In this document: one piece after another, positions 9,107 to 17,412 of the stretch
How the letters are laid out: every line of letters starts with the position of its first letter
How positions within the stretch are numbered: the stretch's first letter is position 1
Source: Oceanobacillus sp. Castelsardo
Lineage (GTDB): Bacteria; Bacillota; Bacilli; Bacillales; Amphibacillaceae
Direction: 5' to 3'
DNA length: 64,000 nt
Assembly (NCBI RefSeq): GCF_001659985.1
Contig: NZ_LYCS01000001.1
Span: 706,261-770,260, forward strand
Made by a program: the position numbers and the translations under genes
Notes under the pieces: model-generated
Database searches by the model: none
What the model was told of the DNA's origin: nothing
The model's input: the letters and a program-made list of their open reading frames with translations, nothing else

Positions 9107-9451
9107 TTAGGTCTTTCTAATCCATTTTCGTATGCTGTAAAAGATGATTAATAACACTCCAAATAATGCAAAGACCTGTAAAATCATCTGTATTACTACT
9201 GTTTTAAAATCGATTAAACCGGGTGTAAAAAATATCATTAAACAAATTGTAATAAATACAAGTAAAGTACTAATAATATAACTTAATAATTCACTTAACT
9301 TTAAAAGTGTGATCCATTGTATAAAAGGATGAATAATCACATAAAAAATAATTAATACTAAACACATTAGGATAAAATAAAAAAATTCATTATTTAATCC
9401 TAAGGCAGCGAGATGATGAAATTTTATGAAACTAAAAATAAAATCTCTCAC
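9107..9451 (-). CDS. Small integral membrane protein, unknown
   Basis: A 114-residue protein with three clear hydrophobic spans at about residues 25-45, 55-75 and 85-105 and a positive C-terminus (RKWIRKT), which suggests the tail is inside. The start is GTG 9451 with AGAAAGGAG upstream. No family was recognised. It stands alone between ykyB and the fbpB-like gene. Confidence 0.65.
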   Translation of the reverse strand: MRDFIFSFIKFHHLAALGLNNEFFYFILMCLVLIIFYVIIHPFIQWITLLKLSELLSYIISTLLVFITICLMIFFTPGLIDFKTVVIQMILQVFALFGVLLIIFYSIRKWIRKT

Positions 9452-9614
9452 CCTACTTCACTCCTTTCTCTTTTTTCATACATTTTTGCCTAAATTATAA
9501 AAACTATACGACTAAACGATATGATAATAATATTTTTTCCTCTTAAAATTGAACTTAATTCACATACCGTCGCTAATTCATAAATATATAAGTAGAAATC
9601 AACATTTTTAACGC

Positions 9615-9648
9615 AAAAACTGGGATAGCCGCCCTATCCCAGTTTTAA
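9615..9648 (-). terminator. Terminator after the fbpB-like gene
   Basis: AAAAACTGGGATAG/CTATCCCAGTTTT stem with a 4-base loop, directly beyond the stop codon of the minus-strand gene. Confidence 0.85.
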
Positions 9649-9655
9649 AATTCTA

Positions 9656-9820
9656 TTATACTTTCATTTTATTTTGAATTCGTATACGTTTTGATTTTAA
9701 CAATTCTTTATGTTTCTTTTCTAAACGTAACTCAATTTGATCTATACTTTTTTCATCATTTAATAACTCTTGTTTATTTTGTTCCACTAGTTGTTCAAAA
9801 TTTAATATTTTCGGTCTCAT
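9656..9820 (-). CDS. FbpB-family small basic protein
   Basis: A 54-residue protein starting MRPKILNFEQLVEQNKQELL, followed by a charged helix (IDQIELRLEKKH). This matches the FbpB small basic protein family. B. subtilis FbpB is Fur-controlled and is thought to act with the sRNA FsrA in iron sparing. Whether this copy is iron-regulated cannot be seen: no convincing Fur box was found in the short upstream AT-rich stretch. The ribosome site is GGAGG 9-10 bases upstream. Confidence 0.75.
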   Translation of the reverse strand: MRPKILNFEQLVEQNKQELLNDEKSIDQIELRLEKKHKELLKSKRIRIQNKMKV

Positions 9821-9994
9821 ATGTTACACTCCTCCAGTGTTCTAATTCTATTATACCCTAATTTTATTTTTTAGTCTAAATTATTTGAATATATTATTAA
9901 AGTTCTGCAATTCTTAAAAGTGTTGTTTTAAAATAAGGTACTTGTGTAGATGTTAGTTTTTATATTAATGACGTGATATACTTAGGGAATGAAA

Positions 9995-10027
9995 AAAAAT
10001 AAACCATTGCATACAATGGTTTATTTT
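9995..10027. terminator. Bidirectional hairpin in gap 9821-10248
   Basis: AAATAAACCATTG/CAATGGTTTATTT with a 4-base loop, A-rich before and T-rich after. No gene of its own is adjacent, so it may close read-through from either side. Confidence 0.55.
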
Positions 10028-10050
10028 GGAACTTAAGTATATAAGACTTT

Positions 10051-10134
10051 TTTGGCAGGTAGGAAAGTATAAAATCTTTCCCGTCTGCATAAGTGCAACT
10101 AAGCCATTCACCCAAAAGCTTGGCGAATGCCACG
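10051..10134 (-). repeat. Dispersed repeat family A, copy 2 (inverted)
   Basis: Read on the minus strand it gives GGCATTCGCCAAGCTTTTG, GGTGAATGGCTTAGTTGCA, then GGGAAAG...ACTTTCC and CTACCTGCCAA. The same blocks in the same order occur at 17305-17387. It ends about 115 bases from the Spo0E-like gene and fills most of an otherwise empty 428-bp gap. Confidence 0.65.
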
Positions 10135-10248
10135 TTTTCTAAAAGTAATTACTTTTAAGGTTAAGGAGAACTTACTAATGTAGAGGATTGTGTTTTAAAT
10201 GATGATATAAATCAACAATATGTTGGATATCTAAACTAAATAAGTAAT

Positions 10249-10431
10249 CTATTTAACCTCATCTTCTTTTCTAGTATCACTATTTAAGTTATCATATACG
10301 TTTAACAAATGATCTAATTCCTGACTTAAGGAAATCGATTCTATATCAGTGAACCCCTTATTCATGGCAATTTTGGTCATTTTTTTTCTTAAATGTTCAA
10401 TTTGACTTAAGACATTTTCAGTGCTATTCAT
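10249..10431 (-). CDS. Spo0E-family aspartyl-phosphate phosphatase
   Basis: A 60-residue helical protein with the family signature SLSQELDHLLN (about residues 35-45, the SQELD core), preceded by IEHLRKKM. Spo0E-type proteins dephosphorylate Spo0A~P and delay entry into sporulation. Length is typical of the shorter paralogs (Yisl, YnzD type). A GGAGG lies about 14 bases upstream of the ATG, rather far. It is a single gene. Confidence 0.85.
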   Translation of the reverse strand: MNSTENVLSQIEHLRKKMTKIAMNKGFTDIESISLSQELDHLLNVYDNLNSDTRKEDEVK

Positions 10432-10600
10432 ATTAGAGTAGATATCCTCCTTTAAATAGTTCTTTTATACTGTAGCATAGCTAATAAGTGATTGACAAGC
10501 ATTTATAGTCACCTACCATTCACTAAACAATAATAGTCGATTCTACTTTTAGACTGTGCTACTATTGTAAATATACATGTAGTTGGAAGGAATGTACGTT

Positions 10601-11131
10601 TTGGAGAATAAAGGCAAAAAACAAAAAAATGAATGGATTGAGTGGATTAAGGCTATTGTAATTGCAATCTTAATCGCATTATTTTTACGTACTTTCATCT
10701 TTGCCACTTCTATCGTGGAAGGAGAAAGTATGGATCCAACATTAGAAGATGGAGAAAGAGTTATTTTTAACAAGTTTATTTATTTAATTGCTGAACCTAA
10801 TCGTGGTGATATCATAATTATTCAAAGACCTACAAAAAATTATGTGAAACGGGTCATAGGATTACCTGGAGAAACGATAGAAATTAATGAAGGTGAATTA
10901 TACATTAACGGTGAAAGATATATACAAACATTTTTATCAGAAGAGGCCAGGCTTCAAACAAATAATTTTGGTCCAGAAACCATACCTGAAGACAGTTATT
11001 TTGTAATGGGTGATAATCGAGCAATAAGTAAAGATAGTAGAAATGGGTTAGGATTAATCCTGGAAAGTGAGATAGTTGGCAAATCAGAAATTATTATTTA
11101 TCCTATAAGTGAATGGAAAAGGACGAGGTAA
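10601..11131 (+). CDS. Type I signal peptidase
   Basis: A 176-residue membrane-anchored protease that removes Sec signal peptides. There is one N-terminal membrane span (about residues 17-37), catalytic Ser43 in ESMDPTL and general-base Lys83 in YVKRVIGLPGE, plus the MGDNRAISKDSR box. The TTG at 10601 is preferred because GGAAGGA lies 9 bases upstream; earlier in-frame codons at 10583 and 10592 overlap that ribosome site. It resembles B. subtilis SipS/SipT types. It is followed by a long terminator. Confidence 0.93.
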   Translation: MENKGKKQKNEWIEWIKAIVIAILIALFLRTFIFATSIVEGESMDPTLEDGERVIFNKFIYLIAEPNRGDIIIIQRPTKNYVKRVIGLPGETIEINEGELYINGERYIQTFLSEEARLQTNNFGPETIPEDSYFVMGDNRAISKDSRNGLGLILESEIVGKSEIIIYPISEWKRTR

Positions 11132-11148
11132 ATCATCAAAAATTTATG

Positions 11149-11232
11149 AGGCTGGGACACAACTAAAGTGTTTAACCCTAAAAATGTTTAGATTTTACTA
11201 GGTTTAAATACTTTTGTCCCAGTCTTTTTTTA
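11149..11232 (+). terminator. Long hairpin terminator after signal peptidase gene
   Basis: AGGCTGGGACA pairs with TGTCCCAGTCT across about 60 bases that include a further inner pairing, followed by T7. This long two-part form is common in Bacillaceae. Confidence 0.75.
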
Positions 11233-11237
11233 TTTTA

Positions 11238-11354
11238 TCTACGCGGCGTTACTAAAACTCCCGCCTCTACAGGCGGCAGTTAAGTGCCGCCAAGCTTCGA
11301 AATAAGGGCGACTAAGGTTCAGGTGGAGTTAAAACTCTACCTGAACCAAGTCTT
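11238..11354 (+). repeat. Dispersed repeat family B, copy 1
   Basis: Shares long stretches with 13704-13820: TCTACGCGG, CTCCCGCCT, AGGCGG, AAGCTTCGAAATAAGGGCG and ACTAAGGTTCAG. It holds at least two hairpins: CCGCCT/AGGCGG and GGTTCAGGTGGAGTT/AACTCTACCTGAACC. It does not code for a protein on either strand that resembles anything known. Confidence 0.8.
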
Positions 11355-11356
11355 CT

Positions 11357-11446
11357 TTATTTCTCGTTATCTAAAATACAATAACCAATATTTAATGCTA
11401 GTATTCCAAAACAAACTACGCCAAATAAAACTTCTAAGCTACCCAT
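11357..11446 (-). CDS. 29-residue single-span membrane peptide, unknown
   Basis: The frame reads MGSLEVLFGVVCFGILALNI and ends GYCILDNEK, one membrane span and a short charged tail. A strong ribosome site (GAAAGGGGTG) lies before the ATG. It starts just beyond repeat B copy 1. No family was recognised. The good ribosome site supports expression; the size leaves doubt. Confidence 0.5.
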   Translation of the reverse strand: MGSLEVLFGVVCFGILALNIGYCILDNEK

Positions 11447-11662
11447 TTATGTTGCACCCCTTTCAACATTTCTAGAAGTAGTACTAATTATCTTCTACCC
11501 TAATCATATACTATTTGCTTATACTAAATAAAGCAAAAATATACGAAAAAAACATTTCAATATTAGAATAATATATTAAATAATTATTGAATTTATATAT
11601 CCTATTCATCAACGTTATCGTTAGGGCACTTTAAGGTTTTACAAAAGCTGGGCAAACGTCCA

Positions 11663-11690
11663 GACATTTTTGATTATGGGTCATATAGTA
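11663..11690 (+). promoter_or_regulatory. Candidate SigK promoter of yjcZ-like gene 1
   Basis: AC at 11664-11665, exactly 16 bases, then CATATAGTA at 11682-11690. This fits the SigK pattern AC-N16-CATAnnnTA. The same spacing occurs before the second yjcZ-like gene. The coding start is 27 bases downstream. Confidence 0.55.
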
Positions 11691-11716
11691 TATTGAAACA
11701 TTTAGGAGGTGTTAGC

Positions 11717-11842
11717 ATGGGCTGTTGTGGAGGCTACGGATATGGTGGCTATGGTTACGGTGGCGGATATGGTTCCAATTTCGCGCTAATTGTTGTGCTT
11801 TTTATTCTTTTAATAATAGTTGGCGCAGCATTTTACTGCTAA
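11717..11842 (+). CDS. YjcZ-family sporulation peptide 1
   Basis: A 41-residue protein. Residues 1-18 are a Gly/Tyr run ([17 protein letters not shown]), then one membrane span [15 protein letters not shown] and a short end AAFYC. This is the YjcZ family, found in spore-formers, function unknown. The ribosome site TAGGAGGTG is 8 bases upstream. A SigK-type promoter suggests expression in the mother cell late in sporulation. A paralog with an almost identical span lies at 35522. Confidence 0.85.
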   Translation: MGCCGGYGYGGYGYGGGYGSNFALIVVLFILLIIVGAAFYC

Positions 11843-11848
11843 ATAACA

Positions 11849-11890
11849 TAAACAATAAGCTTGTGCTATTCGCACAAGCTTATTGTTTTA
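11849..11890. terminator. Terminator between yjcZ-like 1 and ktrD
   Basis: AACAATAAGCTTGTG/CACAAGCTTATTGTT stem with a 7-base loop between convergent genes. Confidence 0.9.
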
Positions 11891-13252
11891 TCCGATAATA
11901 ATTCTCTCCTTAGGGTAGCGGAAACTACTATTCTTTTTATTGGATTTAAATATAATCAAAAATGTAAAAATCCCAATCCTACCTATAAGCATTAATATCA
12001 TAAGAATAACCTTACTTGTTGCACTTAAATCCGGAGTAATCCCCATCGATAAACCAACCGTACCAAATGCAGAAGTTACTTCAAAAATAATTTGTATCAG
12101 TGAAAATGGTTCTAGTTTTGTAATTACTAGGACGGATAGAAAACTAATGAATCCAGCCATAATTATTACGGTTATCGCTTTAGACAGGTCTTCTTCATAA
12201 ACCTCCCTATTAAAAATTCGAATGTTTTTTTCACCTCGTACGGAAGCGACAATATAAATAACTACCAGAGCAAAAGTCGTCGTGCGAATACCACCACCAG
12301 CACTACTTGGTGATGCTCCAATGAACATTAAAAAGGACATAAAAAGCTGATTTTCTTCAGTAAGAAGACTAACATCCATTGTAGATAATCCCGCGCTACG
12401 AGTTGTTACAGATTGAAAAAGAGAATAAAAAAAGGATTCATGCCAACTCTTGCCAGCAAAATAATGAGTCATATCCAATAAATATATCCCAACAGTTCCA
12501 ACAACTACTAATATAAAAAATGTTAATGTAGTTATTTTTGTAAACAAACTAAACCTTTGTGTTTTTCTTTGCTCTTTTTTTGCAAAGATGAATTCCTTTA
12601 CTTCAATTAAAACTGGAAAACCTATGGCACCTAAAATAATGAGTAATATATTAATAAATTGAACAAAATAATCATGATTAAACGGTATAAGTGAAGAACC
12701 AGATAAATCAAATCCGCCATTCGTTATCGCACTTATAGTCCCAAAAAAACCATTTAGGAAAGCCTCTCCAGGTGATGAAAAGTATTGTAAGAAATAAGCG
12801 CCTAAAACTAAAAATCCGATTAATTCAATGACTAGTAATACATAAATTATTTGTTTGATAAGACGTACCATTCCCTGGAAACTTGTTTGATTTTGGTCTG
12901 TCATAATCAATCTGCGTTCTTTTAAACCAATTTTTTTCCCAATTAACAACCAAATTAATGTTCCAATAGCCATAACCCCAACCGCACCTAATTGTAAAAT
13001 GCCGGCTAGTATAAAAACTCCTGTTACACTTAATGAATCCACTATAGATATAGTACTTAATCCTGTCACACTAACCGCACTGACTGCAACAAATAAGATA
13101 TCAATAAGCGGAATATGAACCCCAGCCTTATGGGAGATGGGTAAAGATAATAAAATCGTTGCAATCATTATGGCTAATATGTAAAAGATAATTAGTATTT
13201 GTACTGGTGTAAGTTTATTAATCCAATGAAAGCGACTGTGATGTAATTTCAT
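11888..13252 (-). CDS. ktrD: KtrD/KtrB K+ channel subunit (TrkH family)
   Basis: A 454-residue integral membrane protein with four M1-P-M2 repeats typical of the Ktr/Trk/HKT superfamily. Selectivity-filter segments are visible as SVTGLST, ITNGGFDLSG, TTRSAGLST and TSAFGTVGLSMG. It forms a K+ channel gated by a KtrA or KtrC ring; ktrC at 4659-5324 is the likely partner. B. subtilis KtrD is of similar length and is also unlinked to ktrC. The symbol ktrD rather than ktrB is inference from the absence of an adjoining ktrA. Confidence 0.88.
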   Translation of the reverse strand: MKLHHSRFHWINKLTPVQILIIFYILAIMIATILLSLPISHKAGVHIPLIDILFVAVSAVSVTGLSTISIVDSLSVTGVFILAGILQLGAVGVMAIGTLIWLLIGKKIGLKERRLIMTDQNQTSFQGMVRLIKQIIYVLLVIELIGFLVLGAYFLQYFSSPGEAFLNGFFGTISAITNGGFDLSGSSLIPFNHDYFVQFINILLIILGAIGFPVLIEVKEFIFAKKEQRKTQRFSLFTKITTLTFFILVVVGTVGIYLLDMTHYFAGKSWHESFFYSLFQSVTTRSAGLSTMDVSLLTEENQLFMSFLMFIGASPSSAGGGIRTTTFALVVIYIVASVRGEKNIRIFNREVYEEDLSKAITVIIMAGFISFLSVLVITKLEPFSLIQIIFEVTSAFGTVGLSMGITPDLSATSKVILMILMLIGRIGIFTFLIIFKSNKKNSSFRYPKERIIIG

Positions 13253-13269
13253 AATATGCTCCTACGACT

Positions 13270-13587
13270 TTATTTTTTCTTTTCCATATTCCCTTTAAAC
13301 AACACATTGATATTTTCACCAATATCATTTATACCAATAATCCTCGATTTAAAAAGGACAGGTTCATTATCTATTTTACTTATCTTTACCTTTATCATTA
13401 ATTCGTTTATATTTTTTACCTCTTCAAAATAAGTAGTGTAGTCTTTACTAACAAAGGCTTCAATTAACCACTGATCTGGATTACAATCATCCTCTTTATT
13501 TATTATAAGGCCATCTAATAATTTTATTTGTTTCTGTTCTAGATTATCTGGTTGAACATTTAACATTTTTAACTTAAATGTCTTCAT
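13270..13587 (-). CDS. YwpF-like protein
   Basis: A 105-residue protein starting MKTFKLKMLNVQPDN, with LLDGLIINKEDD and QWLIEAF. This agrees with the YwpF-like family as remembered from B. subtilis, where the gene is sporulation-related and of unknown function. It lies 17 bases upstream of ktrD on the same strand, so the two may be co-transcribed. No transmembrane segment. Confidence 0.65.
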   Translation of the reverse strand: MKTFKLKMLNVQPDNLEQKQIKLLDGLIINKEDDCNPDQWLIEAFVSKDYTTYFEEVKNINELMIKVKISKIDNEPVLFKSRIIGINDIGENINVLFKGNMEKKK

Positions 13588-13703
13588 ATGAAATCATCAT
13601 CTCCAATAATTTCTTAATAGTTAAAGTCTACCAAAATCTATATGAAATACAACTGAAAAATTATTATAATAATTTCAGTTTCGAAGATGTTTTGTGAATA
13701 TAT

Positions 13704-13820
13704 GTCTACGCGGTGTCACCAAATCTCCCGCCTTTATAGGCGGGAGATAAGTGCAGCCAAGCTTCGAAATAAGGGCGACTAAGGTTCAGATGCCCCTGAA
13801 CCTTAGTCTTTCTTTATGTA
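13704..13820 (+). repeat. Dispersed repeat family B, copy 2
   Basis: Same block order as 11238-11354: TCTACGCGG, CTCCCGCCT/AGGCGGGAG hairpin, AAGCTTCGAAATAAGGGCG, then AAGGTTCAG...CTGAACCTT hairpin. The outer parts TCTAC and GTAGA can pair, so the whole unit is a compound palindrome. The last hairpin loop is much shorter than in copy 1. Confidence 0.8.
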
Positions 13821-13825
13821 GATAA

Positions 13826-13857
13826 AAAAATCAGAGCGATTCTCTGATTTTTTTAGT
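13826..13857 (-). terminator. Terminator after the 13853-14293 gene
   Basis: AAAAATCAGAG/CTCTGATTTTT stem with a 5-base loop; the minus-strand side overlaps the last codons of the gene. Confidence 0.75.
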
Positions 13858-14293
13858 TAAACATTAACGGTTCTACATGTTCAATATTGACTAGTTTGTT
13901 GTTTACTAGAAATTTTGCTTTTACATATAAATTCCATTCACCCTTTTTGTCTATTTGAGATAAGGTTTTTGGCTCTTGATAATAAATATTACCTTTCTCC
14001 ATCTTTTTATGGACTAAACTTCCTGTAAAATCATGGTTTTTATTAAGTAAAGAAACGGAAATTAAAGGGGTTTGATGCAAGATTTCAATCGTATCCTCAC
14101 CTAGATATTGTAGAGAGTGATGTACCTCTATACCACTTTTTTCTCTTTCCACTTTCATATGTATAACAAAATCATCGACTTTTTTTTCAATTACTTTTTC
14201 TTTCTCTAAAACCCCTTTTTCGTCCATACATAGAGAAATTAGAATGAAAAAAGAAGTAAATAAAATAAAAATAATTAGCCCTTTCTTTTTCAA
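13853..14293 (-). CDS. Small exported or membrane-anchored protein, unknown
   Basis: A 146-residue protein with a basic start (MKKKG) and a hydrophobic signal or anchor (residues 5-21), then a soluble domain rich in beta-type segments (IEVHHSLQYLGEDTIEILHQ). The TTG at 14293 is preferred because GGGAGG precedes it by 8 bases; the frame extends slightly upstream to 14308 across that site. No family was recognised. It is divergent from the spoVA operon and shares its upstream region. Confidence 0.6.
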   Translation of the reverse strand: MKKKGLIIFILFTSFFILISLCMDEKGVLEKEKVIEKKVDDFVIHMKVEREKSGIEVHHSLQYLGEDTIEILHQTPLISVSLLNKNHDFTGSLVHKKMEKGNIYYQEPKTLSQIDKKGEWNLYVKAKFLVNNKLVNIEHVEPLMFN

Positions 14294-14446
14294 CCTTATT
14301 CCTCCCACCTTCTTTCCTAATCCTATATACGACTAAAAAGACAAAATGTTTCATTTTTTTAACGCAGAAGGAAAATTATAGAAGTATAATTCAATATCAT
14401 AAAACAAAAACTACACTTGATAAATTTTTTAAAGGAGAGGATTCTT

Positions 14447-14650
14447 TTGACTGTTGGAACTCAAGTTAAACAAACAATTGCTGGTTTAAAAAGTGCACAA
14501 GCAAGTTTTGAACAATTTGCTTTACAAACAGAAAATAAACAAGCAAAACAAATTTATCAATCTGCAGCACAACAAACACAAGCTATCCTAGATAGTGTAG
14601 AACCAAGAATGCAACAGATTGAACAAGAAGAGCCTCAATATAAACAATAA
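14447..14650 (+). CDS. DUF1657 protein, first gene of spoVA-2mob-type operon
   Basis: A 67-residue protein starting MTVGTQVKQTIAGLKSAQ, ending EEPQYKQ. This is the DUF1657 family, found with spoVA-2mob operons. TTG 14447 follows AAAGGAGAGG at good spacing. Sequence is Gln-rich and helical. A paralog opens at 17104 and a third DUF1657 unit forms the C-terminus of the 2Duf protein. Known spoVA-2mob operons raise spore heat resistance; the individual role of this protein is unclear. Confidence 0.88.
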   Translation: MTVGTQVKQTIAGLKSAQASFEQFALQTENKQAKQIYQSAAQQTQAILDSVEPRMQQIEQEEPQYKQ

Positions 14651-14720
14651 TCTTAATCCATTTTTATAGGGGCTGGATTTTCCAGCCTCTTACATATTCT
14701 CTATAAAAGGATGAAGAAAA

Positions 14721-15203
14721 ATGAAAAAAGTATATAAATTTATATTTATAATTATATCTAGTTTTATTCTTTTTGCATGTGAAAATAACCCTCAAGCAGA
14801 AAATCAAAATGACAATAATCAAAATGACAATAATCAAAAAATAGAGGTTAAAAACATTTCTGCAAATCGGTTGATTGATCAGACCCCTTCTAATGAAGCA
14901 AAAGAAATTTTAAAAAATCACAATGAGGTAACTGGAATAAAGGCCGCTAATACCGCTACAAATTTAATTATTGCGGTGGAAATCGAACATAGTAGACGGC
15001 TCCAATTGAAAGAAATAAAAAAGGAGTTAACAGAAGAGGTAAAAAAGCATTTCAAAAATCTTCATGTTGAACTTACCGTAGATAAAAAAATTTTTTTAGA
15101 ATTAGATAAACTAGAGAAGCAAATAGAAGCTAATACAATCAAACCTACTAAATTAGGCAAAGAGATTGATCGTATTACTAAATTATCAAAAGAGAAAACA
15201 TAA
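14721..15203 (+). CDS. YhcN/YlaJ-family spore lipoprotein
   Basis: A 160-residue lipoprotein: signal segment (residues 5-18), lipobox LFAC with Cys20, then a low-complexity linker of repeated QNDNN units (about residues 24-40) and a C-terminal YhcN/YlaJ-type alpha/beta domain (LIIAVEIEHSRRLQ, KNLHVELTVDKKIF). Proteins of this type sit in the inner spore membrane. A short stem-loop in the gap before it (about 14670-14692) may modulate read-through from the DUF1657 gene. Confidence 0.85.
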   Translation: MKKVYKFIFIIISSFILFACENNPQAENQNDNNQNDNNQKIEVKNISANRLIDQTPSNEAKEILKNHNEVTGIKAANTATNLIIAVEIEHSRRLQLKEIKKELTEEVKKHFKNLHVELTVDKKIFLELDKLEKQIEANTIKPTKLGKEIDRITKLSKEKT

Positions 15204-15228
15204 TATGGAAAGGGGAAAGAGTGATTAA

Positions 15229-15708
15229 ATGTCTAATGAAAAGAAAAAGAAATTGCCACCTCAAGCACAAGAATATCAATCATTCCAGCAAGATAGAGAG
15301 GTAAAGCGCCCAGTCTTTAAAAATTGTATCAAGGCTTTTTTGGTTGGAGGAACGATCTGTTTAATTGGACAAATAATAACAACGTTTTATATTTACTTTT
15401 TTAATTTTACGGAACAAACTGCCGGAAACCCAACTGTCGCAACTTTAATATTTATAACTATGCTATTAACTGGTTTCGGTGTTTATGATCACATTGGTCA
15501 ATTTGCTGGTGCTGGTACCGCTGTGCCTGTCACAGGATTTGGTAATGCTGTTATTTCCTCTGCTATAGAACACCGTACAGAAGGTTTCATATTAGGTGTT
15601 GGAGGAAGCATGTTAAAGTTAGCTGGACCCGTTATAGTTTACGGTGTTTTTTCTGCCTTTATTGTTGCTCTAATTAAAACCATTCTTATTCAATGGGGTG
15701 GCCTATAA
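15229..15708 (+). CDS. spoVAC: Stage V sporulation protein AC
   Basis: A 159-residue inner-spore-membrane protein with about four hydrophobic spans and the SpoVAC/AE motif DHIGQFAGAGTAVPVTGFGNA. SpoVAC acts as a mechanosensitive part of the channel that takes in dipicolinic acid with Ca2+ during sporulation and releases it on germination. The stop codon overlaps the spoVAD start by one base (TAATG). Length is standard. Confidence 0.95.
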   Translation: MSNEKKKKLPPQAQEYQSFQQDREVKRPVFKNCIKAFLVGGTICLIGQIITTFYIYFFNFTEQTAGNPTVATLIFITMLLTGFGVYDHIGQFAGAGTAVPVTGFGNAVISSAIEHRTEGFILGVGGSMLKLAGPVIVYGVFSAFIVALIKTILIQWGGL

Positions 15709-16724
15709 TGCTCACTGGACATCAAACTTGGATTTTTAATAATAAACCTAGAATAATGGAAACCGGTACTGTTGGCGGACCTTTTGAGGCACAAGGAAAC
15801 ATTCCAAATGCATTTGATATTTTGCATGAAGACATGTGGATTAATCAAGATTCCTTCGAGAAGGCACAACAAATAATGATGGAAGAAGCTTGTCAAGTTG
15901 CTATTAAGAAAAGTTCCATTGATAAAGAACAAGTAGATTTTTTTATTAGTGGTGACCTTATTAACCAAATTACTCCAACCACATTCGCTGCTCGAACAAT
16001 GGGAATCCCCTATTTTGGTTTATTTAATGCATGTGCTACTTCTACAGAAAGTTTAGCACTATCCGCCGCTATTATTAATGGAAATGGAGCAAATTATATT
16101 CTTAGTGGCACGTCAAGCCATAATGCTTCTGCTGAACGACAATTTCGCTACCCAACAGAATACGGTGGACAAAAGCCACCTACAGCTCAATGGACAGTTA
16201 CTGGTGCTGGATGTGCATTAGTTGCAAAAGAGGGTAATGGTCCCATCATTACTTCCGCGACAATCGGCAAAGTTGTTGACATGGGAATGACAGATCCTTT
16301 TAACATGGGAGGAGCAATGGCGCCCGCAGCAGTGGATACGATTGAAACGCATTTAAAGGAAAGGAATATTGACCATTCTTACTATGATTTAATTATTACA
16401 GGCGATTTGGCTCGTATTGGAAGAGAAGTATCATTAGATCTTCTTCATAAAAAAGGAATTGATCTTCCGGAAGAAAAATACGTCGATTGTGGACTAACAA
16501 TTTATAAAGAAGATCAACCAGTATTTGCGGGGGCAAGTGGTCCTGCTTGTTCCGCAATAGTAGCTTATGGTCATTTTGTCAAAATGGTTAGGGAAGGAAA
16601 ATTGAATCGTATTTTAGTAGTAGCTACCGGTTCTCTGCAATCACCCCTAAGCGTGAATCAAGGCGATTCCATACCTGGTATCGCACATGCAGTTTCTATC
16701 GAGTCAGGAAGTGATGTTTTATGA
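15708..16724 (+). CDS. spoVAD: Stage V sporulation protein AD
   Basis: A 338-residue thiolase-fold protein that binds dipicolinic acid at the inner spore membrane. Family stretches are visible: LTGHQTW at the start, [30 protein letters not shown] and [11 protein letters not shown]. The start was set at ATG 15708, one base overlapping the spoVAC stop, since it gives the SpoVAD N-terminus; upstream codons fall inside spoVAC. The stop overlaps spoVAEb by 4 bases. Confidence 0.95.
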   Translation: MLTGHQTWIFNNKPRIMETGTVGGPFEAQGNIPNAFDILHEDMWINQDSFEKAQQIMMEEACQVAIKKSSIDKEQVDFFISGDLINQITPTTFAARTMGIPYFGLFNACATSTESLALSAAIINGNGANYILSGTSSHNASAERQFRYPTEYGGQKPPTAQWTVTGAGCALVAKEGNGPIITSATIGKVVDMGMTDPFNMGGAMAPAAVDTIETHLKERNIDHSYYDLIITGDLARIGREVSLDLLHKKGIDLPEEKYVDCGLTIYKEDQPVFAGASGPACSAIVAYGHFVKMVREGKLNRILVVATGSLQSPLSVNQGDSIPGIAHAVSIESGSDVL

Positions 16725-17071
16725 TTTTCTTTTGGGCTTTTGTCATCGGGGGACTTATTTGCGTGATTGGACAAATTATGTTTGATGTATTTAAATTAAG
16801 TCCCGCTCATACCTTAACTACTCTTGTTGTAATTGGAGCTGTTTTAGATGGATTTGGCTTATATGAACCATTAATTGATTTTGCTGGAGCGGGCGCGACG
16901 GTTCCAATTACAAGCTTTGGTAATAGCTTAGTTCACGGTGCTATGGAAGAAGCTGAGAAACACGGGTTAATTGGTGTAGTAACAGGAATGTTTGAAGTTA
17001 CAAGCTCGGGTATATCAGCGGCAATAATATTTGGGGTAATTGGCGCGTTATTATTTCGACCAAAAGGTTAG
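16721..17071 (+). CDS. spoVAEb: Stage V sporulation protein AEb
   Basis: A 116-residue membrane protein with three to four spans and the motif [29 protein letters not shown], shared with SpoVAC and typical of SpoVAEb. It is part of the dipicolinate channel complex. The start ATG overlaps the spoVAD stop (ATGA), so translation is coupled. As in spoVA-2mob, no spoVAA, AB, AEa or AF accompany it. Confidence 0.94.
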   Translation: MIFFWAFVIGGLICVIGQIMFDVFKLSPAHTLTTLVVIGAVLDGFGLYEPLIDFAGAGATVPITSFGNSLVHGAMEEAEKHGLIGVVTGMFEVTSSGISAAIIFGVIGALLFRPKG

Positions 17072-17103
17072 ATTTACTATATTTTAAAGAGGTGTTTTTA
17101 TAT

Positions 17104-17301
17104 ATGACAGTAGGTTCTGAAGTAAAGGGATGTTATGCTTCTGTTAAAAATATAGAAGCAACACTGCAAATTTTAAAAAATAAAACACAAAATGTAGAGT
17201 CGCAACAAGCATTTCAAGATGCACAACAAATTATTTCGGAAGTGAAAGAAAGTTTGAATCAACAAATCATTCACCTAACACGCGAAGAACCACAATATTA
17301 G
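17104..17301 (+). CDS. DUF1657 protein, second copy
   Basis: A 65-residue protein starting MTVGSEVKGCYASVKN, ending THL-less REEPQY, clearly related to the 14447 gene (both begin MTVG and end EEPQY). ATG 17104 has AAAGAGGTG upstream. It is the sixth gene of the operon. A family A repeat begins 3 bases after its stop and separates it from the 2Duf gene. Confidence 0.85.
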   Translation: MTVGSEVKGCYASVKNIEATLQILKNKTQNVESQQAFQDAQQIISEVKESLNQQIIHLTREEPQY

Positions 17302-17304
17302 AAA

Positions 17305-17387
17305 CTTGCTATTCGCTTTGGACTTGGCGAATGACTAGTTGCAATGGTGCGGGAAGAAAGTTATATACTTTCCTACCTGCCAAGTAA
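17305..17387 (+). repeat. Dispersed repeat family A, copy 3
   Basis: Blocks GCTATTCGC, TTGGCGAATGACTAGTTGCA, TGCGGGAAGAAAG, ATACTTTCCTACCTGCCAAG. Hairpins form from TTCGC/GCGAA and GGAAGAAAG/CTTTCC. It lies inside the operon between DUF1657 and 2Duf, and its codons can be read as an artificial N-terminal extension of the latter. Confidence 0.7.
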
Positions 17388-17412
17388 TTTATTGGAAAGG
17401 ATAGAACGTCAT

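Noticed and set aside
11284-11475. Plus-strand frame of 63 codons
   Set aside because: It runs through repeat B and antisense to the small membrane peptide; no ribosome site.
14370-14410. Possible SigG promoter before the spoVA operon (ATTATA and CATAAAA)
   Set aside because: Both boxes deviate from the consensus in an AT-rich stretch where chance matches are likely.
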